The position numbers were made by a program, and so were the translations under genes. Positions 14,469-23,135 of a DNA stretch of 64,000 bases are shown one piece after another. Under the pieces are notes generated by a model. It worked only from the letters and a program-made list of their open reading frames with translations. It searched no databases and had not been told where the DNA came from. Positions within the stretch are counted from its first letter, which is position 1. Each line of letters starts with the position of its first letter. The DNA is from Streptomyces sp. NBC_01216 (GTDB lineage: Bacteria > Actinomycetota > Actinomycetes > Streptomycetales > Streptomycetaceae). The stretch is taken from assembly GCF_035994945.1 (NCBI RefSeq), contig NZ_CP108677.1, positions 4,154,001 to 4,218,000 on the forward strand, written 5' to 3'.

Positions 14469-15293
14469 TTGACGGTCAACGCCACAGTCCACGACCCGCT
14501 GCTGCTCGCTCCGCCGCTCCAGCGCTTCCTGATCCGCCGCCTGCCCACTGGCCGCTTCGGCGCCCCGCGCACTGACGGCTCGCGCACCGGCACTGTCGCA
14601 GGGATCTCGACCACCTACAGTCCTCGCCGCGCCCACGAAGGTGTTGACCTGAATGTCAACCAGGGCGACCCCGTTTTCGCCGTCACCGACGGCACGATCG
14701 TCGTCTCCGGCTCCAGTCCCACCGACAGCCGGGGCCCGGCCTGGGTGATCCTCGACCATCACCCCTCCGTCACTCCTCCGCCTACCGCTCCTCCCCCTCC
14801 CACCGCACTCGGCCACCTCAGTGTGTACTACCACCTCAGCGTCGGCCTGCCGGTGGGCACCACCGTCCGCGAAGGCCAGTTGATCGGCTTCGTCGGCTCC
14901 CACCCCTCCGGCCCGCACCTGCACTTCGAGCTGCGCCACGTCACCAACCCCGCCGGCAACCCGGCCGCCGACACAACCTCGGTCCCCCTCAACCCCGGAC
15001 CCTCGCTGGAGCCCTGGGCGTTCACCGACACCGGTGCGGTGGAGACGGACGAGGTCCATATCCGGGAGCTGCGCCTGCTCCAGCACAAGAATCTGGCAGT
15101 GCCGTATCTGCGGGTACGCCTGGACCACGACGACAACAACTACTTCCTGCCCATGGAGCACCCCACGCCCGACCAGCTCCAGGCGGCCGAACTGCTGCGG
15201 TCCTCCGGCAGCCACGGCGTGCGGCTGCGCTACGCGGTCTCGTCCTGGCACGCGGGCCGGAAGATCATCCGGGGCGTGCAGTCGGCATTCTGA
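14469..15293 (+). CDS. M23-family (LytM-type) metallopeptidase
   Basis: TTG 14469 follows AGGGGG. The 274-residue protein has HEGVD (His56, Asp60) and GPHLHFE (His150, His152), the zinc-binding and catalytic residues of M23 glycyl-glycine-type endopeptidases. Between them is a Pro-rich insertion (TPPPTAPPPPT). No signal peptide is visible, unlike most host M23 enzymes. The C-terminal 100 residues (HIRELRLLQHKNLAVPYLRVRLDHDDNNYFLPM) form an extra domain. It runs against the surrounding minus-strand prophage genes. It could be a second wall-degrading enzyme acting with a holin, or a cargo gene. Confidence 0.8.
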   Translation: MTVNATVHDPLLLAPPLQRFLIRRLPTGRFGAPRTDGSRTGTVAGISTTYSPRRAHEGVDLNVNQGDPVFAVTDGTIVVSGSSPTDSRGPAWVILDHHPSVTPPPTAPPPPTALGHLSVYYHLSVGLPVGTTVREGQLIGFVGSHPSGPHLHFELRHVTNPAGNPAADTTSVPLNPGPSLEPWAFTDTGAVETDEVHIRELRLLQHKNLAVPYLRVRLDHDDNNYFLPMEHPTPDQLQAAELLRSSGSHGVRLRYAVSSWHAGRKIIRGVQSAF

Positions 15294-15463
15294 CCGGCGA
15301 CCCTACGCCGCAAGCCCCTCCGGGGCACGGGTTCGGTCTACGGATGGGGCGGCTGGTGGTGTGGTGGGGCGAACCCGCCGTCGGATCTTCCGCTTCTGGA
15401 CCGAGGTGCAGCCTGTTGCGCTGGGCTCACAGTCGCATCAGGGGTGGAACGGCCAGTGGCGGC

Positions 15464-16114
15464 CTACCGCTTGGGTCGCACGGTCATGGAGAAGCCGGTC
15501 TTCAGGAGCTCGGCCGCGAACGCGGCCACGTCGTCCGCTGTGTGCTCACCTGGTGTGAAGGTGCGCGCCGCCGGCAGCGGCGGAGGCGCCGCCTTCGGCT
15601 CCGCCGAGGGCTTCCGACCGCGGGGCTTGATCTGCTCGCGTTCCCCCGCCCGAATCCGGTCGATCCCCTCCTGGACCGTGGCGCGCCCGCGCTGCTGGGC
15701 GTCCGCGAGGACGGTGTCCAGCAGCCACAGCGGCGATCCGGAGATCATGGCGTCCTCGTGGACGAAGCTCTTGCGCACGCGCCACTGGTAGACGTCCATG
15801 TACTTCTTGCCGAAGATCCAGGGGATCTCCTTGAGGCCGACGATCTCCGGAAGGTCGGCGGGGTCGTCGACCTGGTACCCGCCGGCGATGCCCGCCTTGT
15901 ACTCCTTCAGCCGCTGAGCGTCGACCTCCCGGCTGCCGTCCACGGACAGTCCGAGGACTGTGGGCAGCAGCCAGTACGGGTTGCCGGAGACGACGGTGTC
16001 CGGCTCTCCCAGCACGCCGCGCGTCTTCCAGAGCTGCGAGGTCTGCCGCTCCACTCCGTAGAGGAACGCGATCTCCGCGTGCCCCAGGAGATACGGGAAC
16101 CGCTTCTTCGCCAC
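15464..16114 (-). CDS. Two-repeat helix-turn-helix DNA-binding protein
   Basis: GTG 16114 begins AKKRFPYLLGHAEIAFLYGVERQTSQLWKTRGVLGEPDTVVSGNPYWLLPTVL. A related second unit follows: LPEIVGLKEIPWIFGKKYMDVYQWRVRKSFVHEDAMISGSPLWLLDTVL. Both look like excisionase/MerR-type winged HTH units followed by a SGxPxWLL strand-helix. The tail is basic then Ala-rich. It is a single-gene unit with its own dyad upstream (16147-16160) and is a good candidate for a prophage regulator or directionality factor. 15294-15463 shows no gene. Confidence 0.65.
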   Translation of the reverse strand: MAKKRFPYLLGHAEIAFLYGVERQTSQLWKTRGVLGEPDTVVSGNPYWLLPTVLGLSVDGSREVDAQRLKEYKAGIAGGYQVDDPADLPEIVGLKEIPWIFGKKYMDVYQWRVRKSFVHEDAMISGSPLWLLDTVLADAQQRGRATVQEGIDRIRAGEREQIKPRGRKPSAEPKAAPPPLPAARTFTPGEHTADDVAAFAAELLKTGFSMTVRPKR

Positions 16115-16146
16115 GACGCCTCCGTGCCTACGCAGATATAACGAAC

Positions 16147-16160
16147 TTGATCCGTCAAGC
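16147..16160 (-). promoter_or_regulatory. Dyad CTTGATCCGTCAAG
   Basis: A 5-4-5 dyad lies 33-46 bases upstream of the two-repeat HTH gene, in an AT-richer patch (ATATAACGAA). It shares TTGATC and GTCAAG with sites near 9705 and 13832, so the HTH protein may control itself and those sites. The 298-base interval 16115-16412 contains nothing else I can support. Confidence 0.45.
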
Positions 16161-16412
16161 ATAGTTGCTCAGCCGGACAAGCTTGATCGGGGCGGCAAGG
16201 GCTACGACAGGACCGGCTGACCGCCGACGAGCATCTCCAGGGCCTGGGCCGACTGCGGAGCGAGACGATAGATGCCGTGCACGCTGACGGCGCGCAGCAG
16301 CTCTCCGTCGACAACATGCTTGATCCACCGCTCACCCCGTTGCGACGTACGCCTTGCCCTGACGTACGTTCGGGCCTATGACGCACGCCCTGAAATCCCG
16401 GCCGGTGGCCCA

Positions 16413-16931
16413 GTGAGCGGCTGGTGGGCCTATCTGGAGGAACGGACCCGCCGAGAGGTCGATGCTGACGTGCTGCGTGATCGTCGCCTGTCGGCGGTCA
16501 GGTCCGTCTGGGAGGCACTGCGTCCGCTGGAGGTGGGCCTGCACGAGGCCGAGCGGGTGGTCCACGCACGATATGAGGCCCTCGGCGACCGAGTGCAGCG
16601 CACACCGCCAGATCCGCTCGACCTCCCCTCACTTGCAGCTCGCGCCGCGGCTCTCCCTGGACGTGTGGCGGCGGTGGAGGCGCTGTGGGACGGCGATACC
16701 GTGCACGACTGGTTCGTGCTCCTGGTCGCGGTCTTGGACGCCCCAGACGGGGAGGGCCACCTGGCGACCGTCTACCACGGCCCGGACGGTGGTCCCCCTA
16801 GCGGTGCCGCCGCCAAGGCCGGCCGGGCGCTGGCCAGCCACCTTGGTGTGCCGTTCCACTTCGCTTCCCCGGACATTCCTGATGACGACGCCCCGCGCTG
16901 GCGGGCCGTCCAGCGGCCGGCGGAAGCGTGA
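16413..16931 (+). CDS. Hypothetical protein (172 aa)
   Basis: GTG 16413 gives VSGWWAYLEERTRREVDADVLRDRRL. The second half (WDGDTVHDWFVLLVAVLDAPDGEGHLATVYHGPDGG) is a beta-hairpin-rich segment. The acidic-aromatic C-terminus is DIPDDDAPRWRAVQRP. The ribosome site is weak and the start uncertain. The gene lies on the strand opposite to the prophage modules between the early and lysis regions, where cargo genes commonly sit. No family recognised. Confidence 0.55.
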   Translation: MSGWWAYLEERTRREVDADVLRDRRLSAVRSVWEALRPLEVGLHEAERVVHARYEALGDRVQRTPPDPLDLPSLAARAAALPGRVAAVEALWDGDTVHDWFVLLVAVLDAPDGEGHLATVYHGPDGGPPSGAAAKAGRALASHLGVPFHFASPDIPDDDAPRWRAVQRPAEA

Positions 16932-17078
16932 CCGGGGACCATAGGTGGATCGTGGCGACCTCAAGAAGGCCGGACCATCCAGTTCTCCGGTTTTCGTGTA
17001 CAGAGCCAGTGCTGGCGCAGGCGTTGTTGTCGGGATGCGGCGCCACACTCTAGGCTTGCGTCCTCTTTCCTTTGTGGA

Positions 17079-17121
17079 ACAGCGCCCCGGGATCTGACTC
17101 GCACTCTGCCCGGGGCGCTGT
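17079..17121 (+). terminator. 13-bp inverted repeat, probable terminator
   Basis: ACAGCGCCCCGGG (17079-17091) pairs perfectly with CCCGGGGCGCTGT (17109-17121) across a 17-base loop. It lies between the 172-aa gene and the DUF4240 gene and may end the former's transcript. No gene is seen in 16932-17174. Confidence 0.5.
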
Positions 17122-17174
17122 CGCGTTCACCAACGCGCGGATGGCTGTCAGACCTGGCTGACACAGTGCGGTCC

Positions 17175-17747
17175 ATGGACGTTGACGAGTTCTGGCAGAC
17201 GATCGCTGCCGCCCAGGGAGACGCCAGGAGTGGAAGGCCGTTTCACGGAGCACTGGTGGACCGACTCGCGGTTCGCTCCCGAGAAGAGATCGTGAGATAC
17301 GCCCTTCGGTTCGAGCAGTTGCACGACGATCTTGAGCGCTGGGACGTATGGGCCGCCGCCTACCTCATCGGCGGTGGCTGCTCCGACGACGGCTTCACCG
17401 ACTTCCGTGCTGGCGTCATCGGGCTCGGTAGGGAGTGGTACGAACGCGTTGTGGCTCATCCCGATGATCTCGCGGAACATCCCGACGTGAAGGCGGATGC
17501 CGTCGGCTCCGCTGATGTCGACCTGTTCTACGAGGAGATCAACTACGTAGCGGATCGGGCGTTTGCCCGGACTGCTGGTGATGACGAGGACTTCTACAGC
17601 GCCTTGGAGAGCCACCAGATCTCGCAGGACGAGGGCGAGACGGGTTCCGTGGACATGGGGGAGGACTTCGACTTCGACGACGACGAGGAGATGCGGCAGC
17701 GCCTGCCGCGCCTGGCAGCGCTGTACCTTCGCAATGACTCGAAGTGA
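17175..17747 (+). CDS. DUF4240 domain protein
   Basis: ATG 17175 opens MDVDEFWQTIAAAQGD. The segments LRFEQLHDDLERWDVWAAAYLIGGGCSDDGFTDFRAGVIGLGREWYERVVAHPDDLA are characteristic of DUF4240, which is abundant in Streptomyces. The C-terminus is very acidic (DMGEDFDFDDDEEMRQRLP). The biochemical role of DUF4240 is unknown. It runs opposite to the lysis cassette that ends 30 bases away, so it is probably a cargo gene. Confidence 0.8.
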   Translation: MDVDEFWQTIAAAQGDARSGRPFHGALVDRLAVRSREEIVRYALRFEQLHDDLERWDVWAAAYLIGGGCSDDGFTDFRAGVIGLGREWYERVVAHPDDLAEHPDVKADAVGSADVDLFYEEINYVADRAFARTAGDDEDFYSALESHQISQDEGETGSVDMGEDFDFDDDEEMRQRLPRLAALYLRNDSK

Positions 17748-17776
17748 GCTCTGCGCCCTGGTCGGACGGGCGGCGG

Positions 17777-17986
17777 TCAGCCCAAGGCGATGTGGACGAG
17801 GAACCAGACAGCGAAGCCGGTCCAAGTGATCGCGAAGATCGCGCGGCCCGGGCGGGTGTGGACGCGGAACCACGCGCGGACGCGCTCGGAGAGGGTGTTG
17901 CCGTCCTTGGTGTCGGCCAGGGCGAGCAGTTCGTAGGCGGTGCCGAGTGCGAGCAGGGCGGCCCAGATCAGGTCGGGTGTGGTCAA
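17777..17986 (-). CDS. Small two-TM phage membrane protein (possible holin or antiholin)
   Basis: The 69-residue product MTTPDLIWAALLALGTAYELLAL...RVHTRPGRAIFAITWTGFAVWFLVHIAL has two transmembrane segments separated by a basic loop. It is the last gene of a cluster with the amidase and two other membrane proteins. Co-location suggests a holin or antiholin role, inferred from context only. Confidence 0.65.
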   Translation of the reverse strand: MTTPDLIWAALLALGTAYELLALADTKDGNTLSERVRAWFRVHTRPGRAIFAITWTGFAVWFLVHIALG

Positions 17987-18029
17987 TCGGTTCTCCTTCT
18001 TCTCCGCGCTGCTCTGTGACCCGGAGTCG

Positions 18030-18275
18030 TCAGCGGCCTGCCGCCGACCAGAGGGCGACGCCCAGAGCGGCGAGGCCCGTGAGGGTGCTGATGGCGGGGA
18101 GCGGCCAGCGGGTTCGTTCGAGGGCGGTGACGCGGGCGTCGAGCTCCTCGACGTCCTTGTCGATCTGGTCGGAGCGCTGGACCAGGAGGGCGAGTTGGCC
18201 GTCGATGCGCGCCAGCCCGACTTCGAGGGCGCGGCGGAGTTCGGCGAGCTCCAGGGCGATCTCTCCGTCGGGCAT
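18030..18275 (-). CDS. Small coiled-coil protein with one C-terminal TM (lysis module)
   Basis: ATG 18275 follows AGGAG. The product has a long helix (ELRRALEVGLARIDGQLALLVQRSDQIDKDVEELDARVTALE) that should form a coiled coil, then one C-terminal hydrophobic segment (ISTLTGLAALGVALWSAA). This layout matches phage lysis-associated Xhl/holin-like membrane anchors. It lies between the holin candidate and the 69-aa membrane protein. Confidence 0.65.
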   Translation of the reverse strand: MPDGEIALELAELRRALEVGLARIDGQLALLVQRSDQIDKDVEELDARVTALERTRWPLPAISTLTGLAALGVALWSAAGR

Positions 18276-18292
18276 GGTGGCTGCTCCTGTGA

Positions 18293-18559
18293 TCAGTTGA
18301 TGGTGGGGGAGGCGGGGTCGGTCTTGGCGGGGAGCCACGAGGCCGTGCCGGGGCGGCCGAGGAGGGAGCCGACGGCGCCCTTGAGTACGGCGAGGCCCGC
18401 GGGGATCGCGGCGATGGCCGCTGACTCGAGCGCCGACAGGGTGACGACGTTGGTCGTGCCGGACGCGAGGAGGAGGCCGAGGAACGCCTCGATGTACGTG
18501 AGGACGGCGCGCTCGCCGATGTCGGCGAGGAGCTTGGGGGCGCGGCTGGAAGTGGTCAT
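18293..18559 (-). CDS. Holin candidate (r1t-type)
   Basis: The 88-residue protein has two hydrophobic stretches: VLTYIEAFLGLLLASG, and ALESAAIAAIPAGLAVLKGAVGSLL. A short polar tail follows. AVxTYIEAFLGLLLAS...AAIAAIPAGLAxLK is typical of actinophage r1t-like holins that release the endolysin. It directly follows the amidase gene. Confidence 0.75.
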   Translation of the reverse strand: MTTSSRAPKLLADIGERAVLTYIEAFLGLLLASGTTNVVTLSALESAAIAAIPAGLAVLKGAVGSLLGRPGTASWLPAKTDPASPTIN

Positions 18560-18587
18560 GGGGTGGAAGAACCTCTCGACGTGGGGA

Positions 18588-19463
18588 TCAGGGCTTGGGG
18601 ACGCGGAGCTTGGCCCAGCTGGTCGGGCCCGGGATGCCGTCGGCGTCGTCGCCGGAGAAGCCGAGCTTGCGCTGCCACGCGGCGTACGAACGGCGGTCGG
18701 CGTCGGTCCAGCGCGGGCTGGGGCCCTTGGCGTACCTGCTGCACCCCTCGGCCACGAGCCGCTTGCCCATCGCCGTGATCAGGGCGGAGCGCCGGCCGGT
18801 GCGGAAGTAGGTGGGGCCGGGGAACGGGGCGTACGTCGGCTTGTCGTCCGCGGGCTTCGGGCTCGTCGGCTTGCCGTCGAGGAGGTCGGCGACGGCGTCG
18901 CGGAACTCGTCCATCGCGATGCCGGCGGGGTCCGGCTTGCCGGGCTGCCACTCCTTGTGGGCGATGACCGAGGGCGCGGTCCAGCCGTGCGCCCTGCATA
19001 GGGCGGCGCTGACCTTGTGCATGGCGTCGAGCTGGGCCGGCGGCCACGCCTGGCCGCCGCCGGTGTTGGTGCACTCGAAGCCGTAGAAGCGCGCGTTGCC
19101 GTCCGTGTTGGTCTCATTGTTCGGCGGCAGGGGCTTCTCGGCGATGACGGCCCTCAGGACGTCGTCGTCGCCGGCCCCGGCGTGGTTGGTGCGGCCGTAG
19201 CCGATGAGATGGACGGTGCCAGAGCGGTCGATCACCCCGTGGCACAGCGGACCGGGGAGCGAGGAGTACCCGGTGCGGCAGAGCTCCACCATGCCGGCCT
19301 CGGTGGAGTACGGGCCGGTGTGGTGAATCATGACGCCGTGGACCGGGCCCCAGGCGCCCTTGTGGTTGCGGTTGTGGGTGCGCCAGCTGCCGTGCTCGAC
19401 GACGCGGACGCCGGACTTCTTCAGGACGGCGAGGAACTGGTCTGCGGACAGTGGCTGGGCCAC
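18588..19463 (-). CDS. Endolysin: N-acetylmuramoyl-L-alanine amidase
   Basis: The 291-residue protein has an amidase_2/PGRP fold: VMIHHTG (His47-His48), GTVHLIGYGRTNHAG and VIAHKEWQPGKPDPAG hold the zinc ligands and catalytic residues. A linker, GKPTSPKPADDKPT, leads to a C-terminal peptidoglycan-binding-like domain ending SPRWTDADRRSYAAWQRKLGFSGDDADGIPGPTSWAKL. There is no signal peptide, as expected for holin-dependent release. It cleaves the bond between muramic acid and L-alanine in the wall. It precedes the holin genes. Confidence 0.9.
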   Translation of the reverse strand: MAQPLSADQFLAVLKKSGVRVVEHGSWRTHNRNHKGAWGPVHGVMIHHTGPYSTEAGMVELCRTGYSSLPGPLCHGVIDRSGTVHLIGYGRTNHAGAGDDDVLRAVIAEKPLPPNNETNTDGNARFYGFECTNTGGGQAWPPAQLDAMHKVSAALCRAHGWTAPSVIAHKEWQPGKPDPAGIAMDEFRDAVADLLDGKPTSPKPADDKPTYAPFPGPTYFRTGRRSALITAMGKRLVAEGCSRYAKGPSPRWTDADRRSYAAWQRKLGFSGDDADGIPGPTSWAKLRVPKP

Positions 19464-19687
19464 GTCGGTGCGCTTTCTCCCCCGCGCCTCCGCGGTACGT
19501 GCCGACCAGGAGCCACCTGGCGGTCCCTCGGGGTGTGATCACGTCGCGGACGTGCGGGCGGAGGGTCGTCCGCAGCCGCCGGAGTCTACAGCTACGCAAT
19601 CATTCGAGGCAGGCGAGTGGATTCGCTGTCTGCGGGCGTTCGCGGCACACGAGGCGGCACGAAGCCGAGCGTTCTCATCCTCGCGAC

Positions 19688-20173
19688 TCAGAGTGCAATC
19701 GGTCGGTAGTTCAGGGCTGCGTTGACGATCTTCTCGGCAGACGCGTGCTGGATGCCGCCCGAGGGGTGGAAGACGAGGTCGCTGACCCCGGGATGCGGCA
19801 CATTCGCTTCGAGGAGCCGCAGGTAGTAGTCGCCCTCGGGGTCTGCCGCAAGGAGTCTGCGGACGATCTCGACGAGCTCGTCCCTCGTGATGTCCGCGAC
19901 CCGAGGGCGAGCTGGCCGGGCCGCCTCCCTGGCAAACTCGTCCAAGCTCCTGCTTCCGTAGTACTCAGCGAAGTCGTAGGCCACGTAAGCGTGGCCGGTC
20001 CTCGCATTGAAGCGCCGGATCGCCTCGTCGGCTTCCTCAGAATGGTCGGCCAGCAGGTCAGCGATTCGGTCGATCTCGCGGCTCAACTCGTCCAGCCGTT
20101 GCTGGCTCACAGGAGGGGGCAGCAGCTCCGGTCTCAGGTTCACAGTTCGCATTATGTCCACCGGCGCCGACAT
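19688..20173 (-). CDS. Hypothetical protein in the tail-lysis junction (161 aa)
   Basis: The start is ATG 20173 (MSAPVDIMRTVNLRPELL), 14 bases after the fibre gene stop; ATG 20152 is the alternative. The first half is helical (QQRLDELSREIDRIADLLADHSEEADEAIRRFNARTGHAYVAYDFAEYYGSRSLDEFAREAARP). The second includes ITRDELVEIVRRLLAADPEGDYYLRLLEANVPHPGVSDLVFHPSG. I recognise no family. It looks more like a cargo or immunity-type gene than a virion part. 19464-19687 shows no gene. Confidence 0.6.
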   Translation of the reverse strand: MSAPVDIMRTVNLRPELLPPPVSQQRLDELSREIDRIADLLADHSEEADEAIRRFNARTGHAYVAYDFAEYYGSRSLDEFAREAARPARPRVADITRDELVEIVRRLLAADPEGDYYLRLLEANVPHPGVSDLVFHPSGGIQHASAEKIVNAALNYRPIAL

Positions 20174-20187
20174 TCCGATCCGATCCG

Positions 20188-23130
20188 CTACTTCGTGTAG
20201 GTGACTCGGAGCTTGGGCGGGTAGGTCTGCCCGACGCCCTGGGCGCGGCCGTAGTAGGTCTTGTCCGAGTTGTTCGGGTCCAGGGCGATGCCGCGCCAGC
20301 TCGTCGAGTCGAAGACCGTGGTGATGTCGACCCACTTGCCGACGTTCTTGCCCCAGCTGATCGTCTTCGCCTCGCTGTCGGAGCTGAACGTCGAGGGGCG
20401 GGAGGTGTGCTTGTGGGCCTTGATGACCGCCTTGCCGCCGCTGTTGTAGTACCAGTGGTCGAAGTAGAGGTAGACCTCGGCCTTCTGGATCGTCGCGCCG
20501 GACAGGTCCGTGGCGAGTGCGGAGGGGAAGCCGATCAGGCTCGCCTGCATGCCGTTGGTCGAGCTGTAGTAGCCCTGCAGGCACTTGTTGCCGTAGTACG
20601 AGTTGTACGAGCCGCGGTTGGCGTAGGAGCCGGACCAGCTCGCGCTGTAGGTCTTGGTGTATGTCTTCTTCGGTGGGGTCGTCGTGCCGCCGCCCGTGTT
20701 GTACTGGCCGGTCTCCGGGATGTACGGACCCAGGTCCTCGACGTACATGACGCCCGGGTGGTTGGAGCCGCCGAAGAGGCGCACGGTCTGGCCGCTGGGG
20801 CCGTTCTGGCAGCGGAAGGTGACCAGCAGGCGATGAAGACCGGCGCCGAAGGCCGCGCCGGAGCGGATGGTCTCCAGGTGGATGCGCCGGTAGCCGGCCG
20901 TGGGCAGGGGGTAGATCGCGGACTGGATCTGGGGCGACGAGATCGACGGGGTGTTCGATCCGCCGTCCTTCAGGGCGAGGATGAGCTCGCCGCCGGACGC
21001 GGAGGGGTCGGCGTAGCAGTCCAGGACGACGCGGTACATGCGGCTGGTGTCGGCGTCGAAGGACAGCTCGACGAAGCCGTAGTCCGTGGTGCCCGCGGTG
21101 ATGGAGGTCGCCTGGTAGTCGATGGCGACCAGGCCGCGGGCGAAGCCGGACAGGTAGGTCTCGATCGGGTCGCCGGCGATGATGAGCCGGCCCGCGACGG
21201 AGAGGTCGCCGACGCCGGTGTTGCCGTCCTGGTCGATGGTGGCGACGGCAGTGCCGTTGTTCGTCAGGGTGAGGTAGTTCGGGGTGCCGGTGGTCAGGGA
21301 GACGGCCTCGTCGCCCGACGCGTCGTACAGGCGCAGCCCCTGCGGGGACAGCTCTGCGCGGGCTCCGCCGCCGGGGGTTGAGAGCACGGCGCGGCATTCG
21401 AGGTTGTCGAAGTAGGCGCTGCCGGTGGTGGTCTCGTTGCCGTTGCCGTCGACCCCGATGCGTACGTTGCCCTGGGTGGCGTTGGCCGGGATGGTGATGA
21501 TCTTGGAGAGGCGCTGCCAGGTGCCGTCGGTGACGGGGGCGGACACGCTGATGCCGTCCGAGCCGAGACGTGTTCCGGTCGCGTCGTAGAAGCCGAGGAA
21601 GAACTTCACGCTGGCACCGGTGAAGTCGGTGGTGGTCTTGTAGTCGGCGGCGATCCAGTAGCGGTCTCCGGGCAGCATCGGGGAGGTGGCGTGCTGCAGC
21701 CACCGGTACGTGCCGGCGGCCGGGGTGATGCGCAGGCACTTCGCGGAGTTGTTGCCGCCGTCCTCGACCGCGTACTCCTCCTTGCCCTCGATGGCGGCTG
21801 CGATGACGCCGGTCTCGTACGAAGGGTCCCCGACCAGGTTGCCGGTGGTGCCGATCGCCAGTCGGGACGCGGACAGCGAGCCTGCGGCGATGTGGCGCGC
21901 GGTGAGGGTGTTGGTGGCGATCTCGTCGCCGGTCAGGGACAGCGCCTTGACCTCCCGGGCCGTGATGGTGTCAGCCACGATCTTCTCGCCGGTCACGGAC
22001 TCCGCGGCCAGCTCCAGGGTGCCGATGGACTCGGCCAGCACCATGCCCGCGCCGATGACGGTGCGGACCTGGGCGTTGTCGAAGTCCGCCGTGCCGACGG
22101 TGGCCTGGAAGTTCTGCAGCCATACGGTGGCGGCCACGGTCCCGGCCGGGGCCTGGACCTGCTGGCTTGTACGGGCCCAGTCGGCGCCCGGGATGGGGGT
22201 GGCGATCGCCGTGCCGTAGCCGAGCACCGTGCCGGCCGCGTCCTGCCAGCGCAGGTAGAGGCGGAGGGAGTCCCCGGCCCAGTCGGCTGAGGCGCGGTAG
22301 TCGAAGGCGAGGAAGAACCGGTCTCCCGGGGAGACTGCCAGCTCGGTGATCAGCAGGCTCCGGGATGTCGGCTCACTGCTGGTGCCGTCGACCCGCAGGC
22401 CGCGGGGGGAGCCGTTGCCCTCGGTCAGCCGCCATTCGGCGGAGGCGGCGACGAGCTGTTCGGTGAAGGCGCCTTCGAAGGAGGGGTCGGGCATGAGGTT
22501 GCCGGTGCCGATGGCGAGCTGGTTGTGGCCTACCGCGCCGATCCGCAGCTTGGCCTGGGAGACGGCGTTATCGGCGAGCGCGGTTTCGTCGACGATGCCG
22601 TCGAGGACCTCCTGGGCGACGACCGGTGCCGGGCTGACCGGCCCGCTCTGGGCGGACGGGGCGGAGGCGGTGCCGGAGGTGTTGCGGGCCAGCAGGCGGA
22701 CGTACAGCGGCTGGTCTGTGGGGATGGTCAGGGTGCTGCCGAGCGGGGACTCGAACGTGCCGCGCAGGGTGGTCGGCGTGGGGATGAAGTTGTCGAGCGT
22801 CGCGGCGTGGACCTCGATACGGGCGAAGTCCAGTGGTGGTGCGGGTGCGTCAGTGAAGACGCCTTCCCACGTCGCTGACACGCCTCCAAGGACGGGAGTG
22901 ACGGTGGGCTGGCTCGGGGTGGGCGGCGGTGGGGCGTTGACGATATTGACCGCGGTGGTGCCGTCCGGCTGCTGGCCGATGACGGCGCGCAGGGAGCCGT
23001 CCTCGTCGTACACGTCGAGCGCGCCGTTCTCGATCGAGGAGTAGGCGAGCTGGGAGGTTCGGGTCTGCTGGGCGAAGCGGCGCTCGAGGTCGGCGATGCG
23101 GGCCGCGAGGCGGGTGAGGTCGTTGGCCAC
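20188..23130 (-). CDS. Tail fibre / receptor-binding protein (980 aa)
   Basis: GTG 23130 follows GGGAG and lies 5 bases after the hub gene. The N-terminus (ANDLTRLAARIADLERRFAQQTRTSQLAYSSIENGALDVYDEDGSLRAVIG) is the usual attachment helix of actinophage minor tail proteins. A fibronectin-like segment follows (PSQPTVTPVLGGVSATW). Then two homologous carbohydrate-binding-like units appear (GTGNLMPDPSFEG... and GTTGNLVGDPSYETG...), separated by stalk-type repeats (LAAESVTGEKIVADTITAREVKA). The C-terminus, ATIQKAEVYLYFDHWYYN...WVDITTVFDSTSWRGIAL, resembles a DNRLRE-type beta domain. It probably binds the host wall. Confidence 0.8.
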   Translation of the reverse strand: MANDLTRLAARIADLERRFAQQTRTSQLAYSSIENGALDVYDEDGSLRAVIGQQPDGTTAVNIVNAPPPPTPSQPTVTPVLGGVSATWEGVFTDAPAPPLDFARIEVHAATLDNFIPTPTTLRGTFESPLGSTLTIPTDQPLYVRLLARNTSGTASAPSAQSGPVSPAPVVAQEVLDGIVDETALADNAVSQAKLRIGAVGHNQLAIGTGNLMPDPSFEGAFTEQLVAASAEWRLTEGNGSPRGLRVDGTSSEPTSRSLLITELAVSPGDRFFLAFDYRASADWAGDSLRLYLRWQDAAGTVLGYGTAIATPIPGADWARTSQQVQAPAGTVAATVWLQNFQATVGTADFDNAQVRTVIGAGMVLAESIGTLELAAESVTGEKIVADTITAREVKALSLTGDEIATNTLTARHIAAGSLSASRLAIGTTGNLVGDPSYETGVIAAAIEGKEEYAVEDGGNNSAKCLRITPAAGTYRWLQHATSPMLPGDRYWIAADYKTTTDFTGASVKFFLGFYDATGTRLGSDGISVSAPVTDGTWQRLSKIITIPANATQGNVRIGVDGNGNETTTGSAYFDNLECRAVLSTPGGGARAELSPQGLRLYDASGDEAVSLTTGTPNYLTLTNNGTAVATIDQDGNTGVGDLSVAGRLIIAGDPIETYLSGFARGLVAIDYQATSITAGTTDYGFVELSFDADTSRMYRVVLDCYADPSASGGELILALKDGGSNTPSISSPQIQSAIYPLPTAGYRRIHLETIRSGAAFGAGLHRLLVTFRCQNGPSGQTVRLFGGSNHPGVMYVEDLGPYIPETGQYNTGGGTTTPPKKTYTKTYSASWSGSYANRGSYNSYYGNKCLQGYYSSTNGMQASLIGFPSALATDLSGATIQKAEVYLYFDHWYYNSGGKAVIKAHKHTSRPSTFSSDSEAKTISWGKNVGKWVDITTVFDSTSWRGIALDPNNSDKTYYGRAQGVGQTYPPKLRVTYTK

Positions 23131-23135
23131 GTGGG

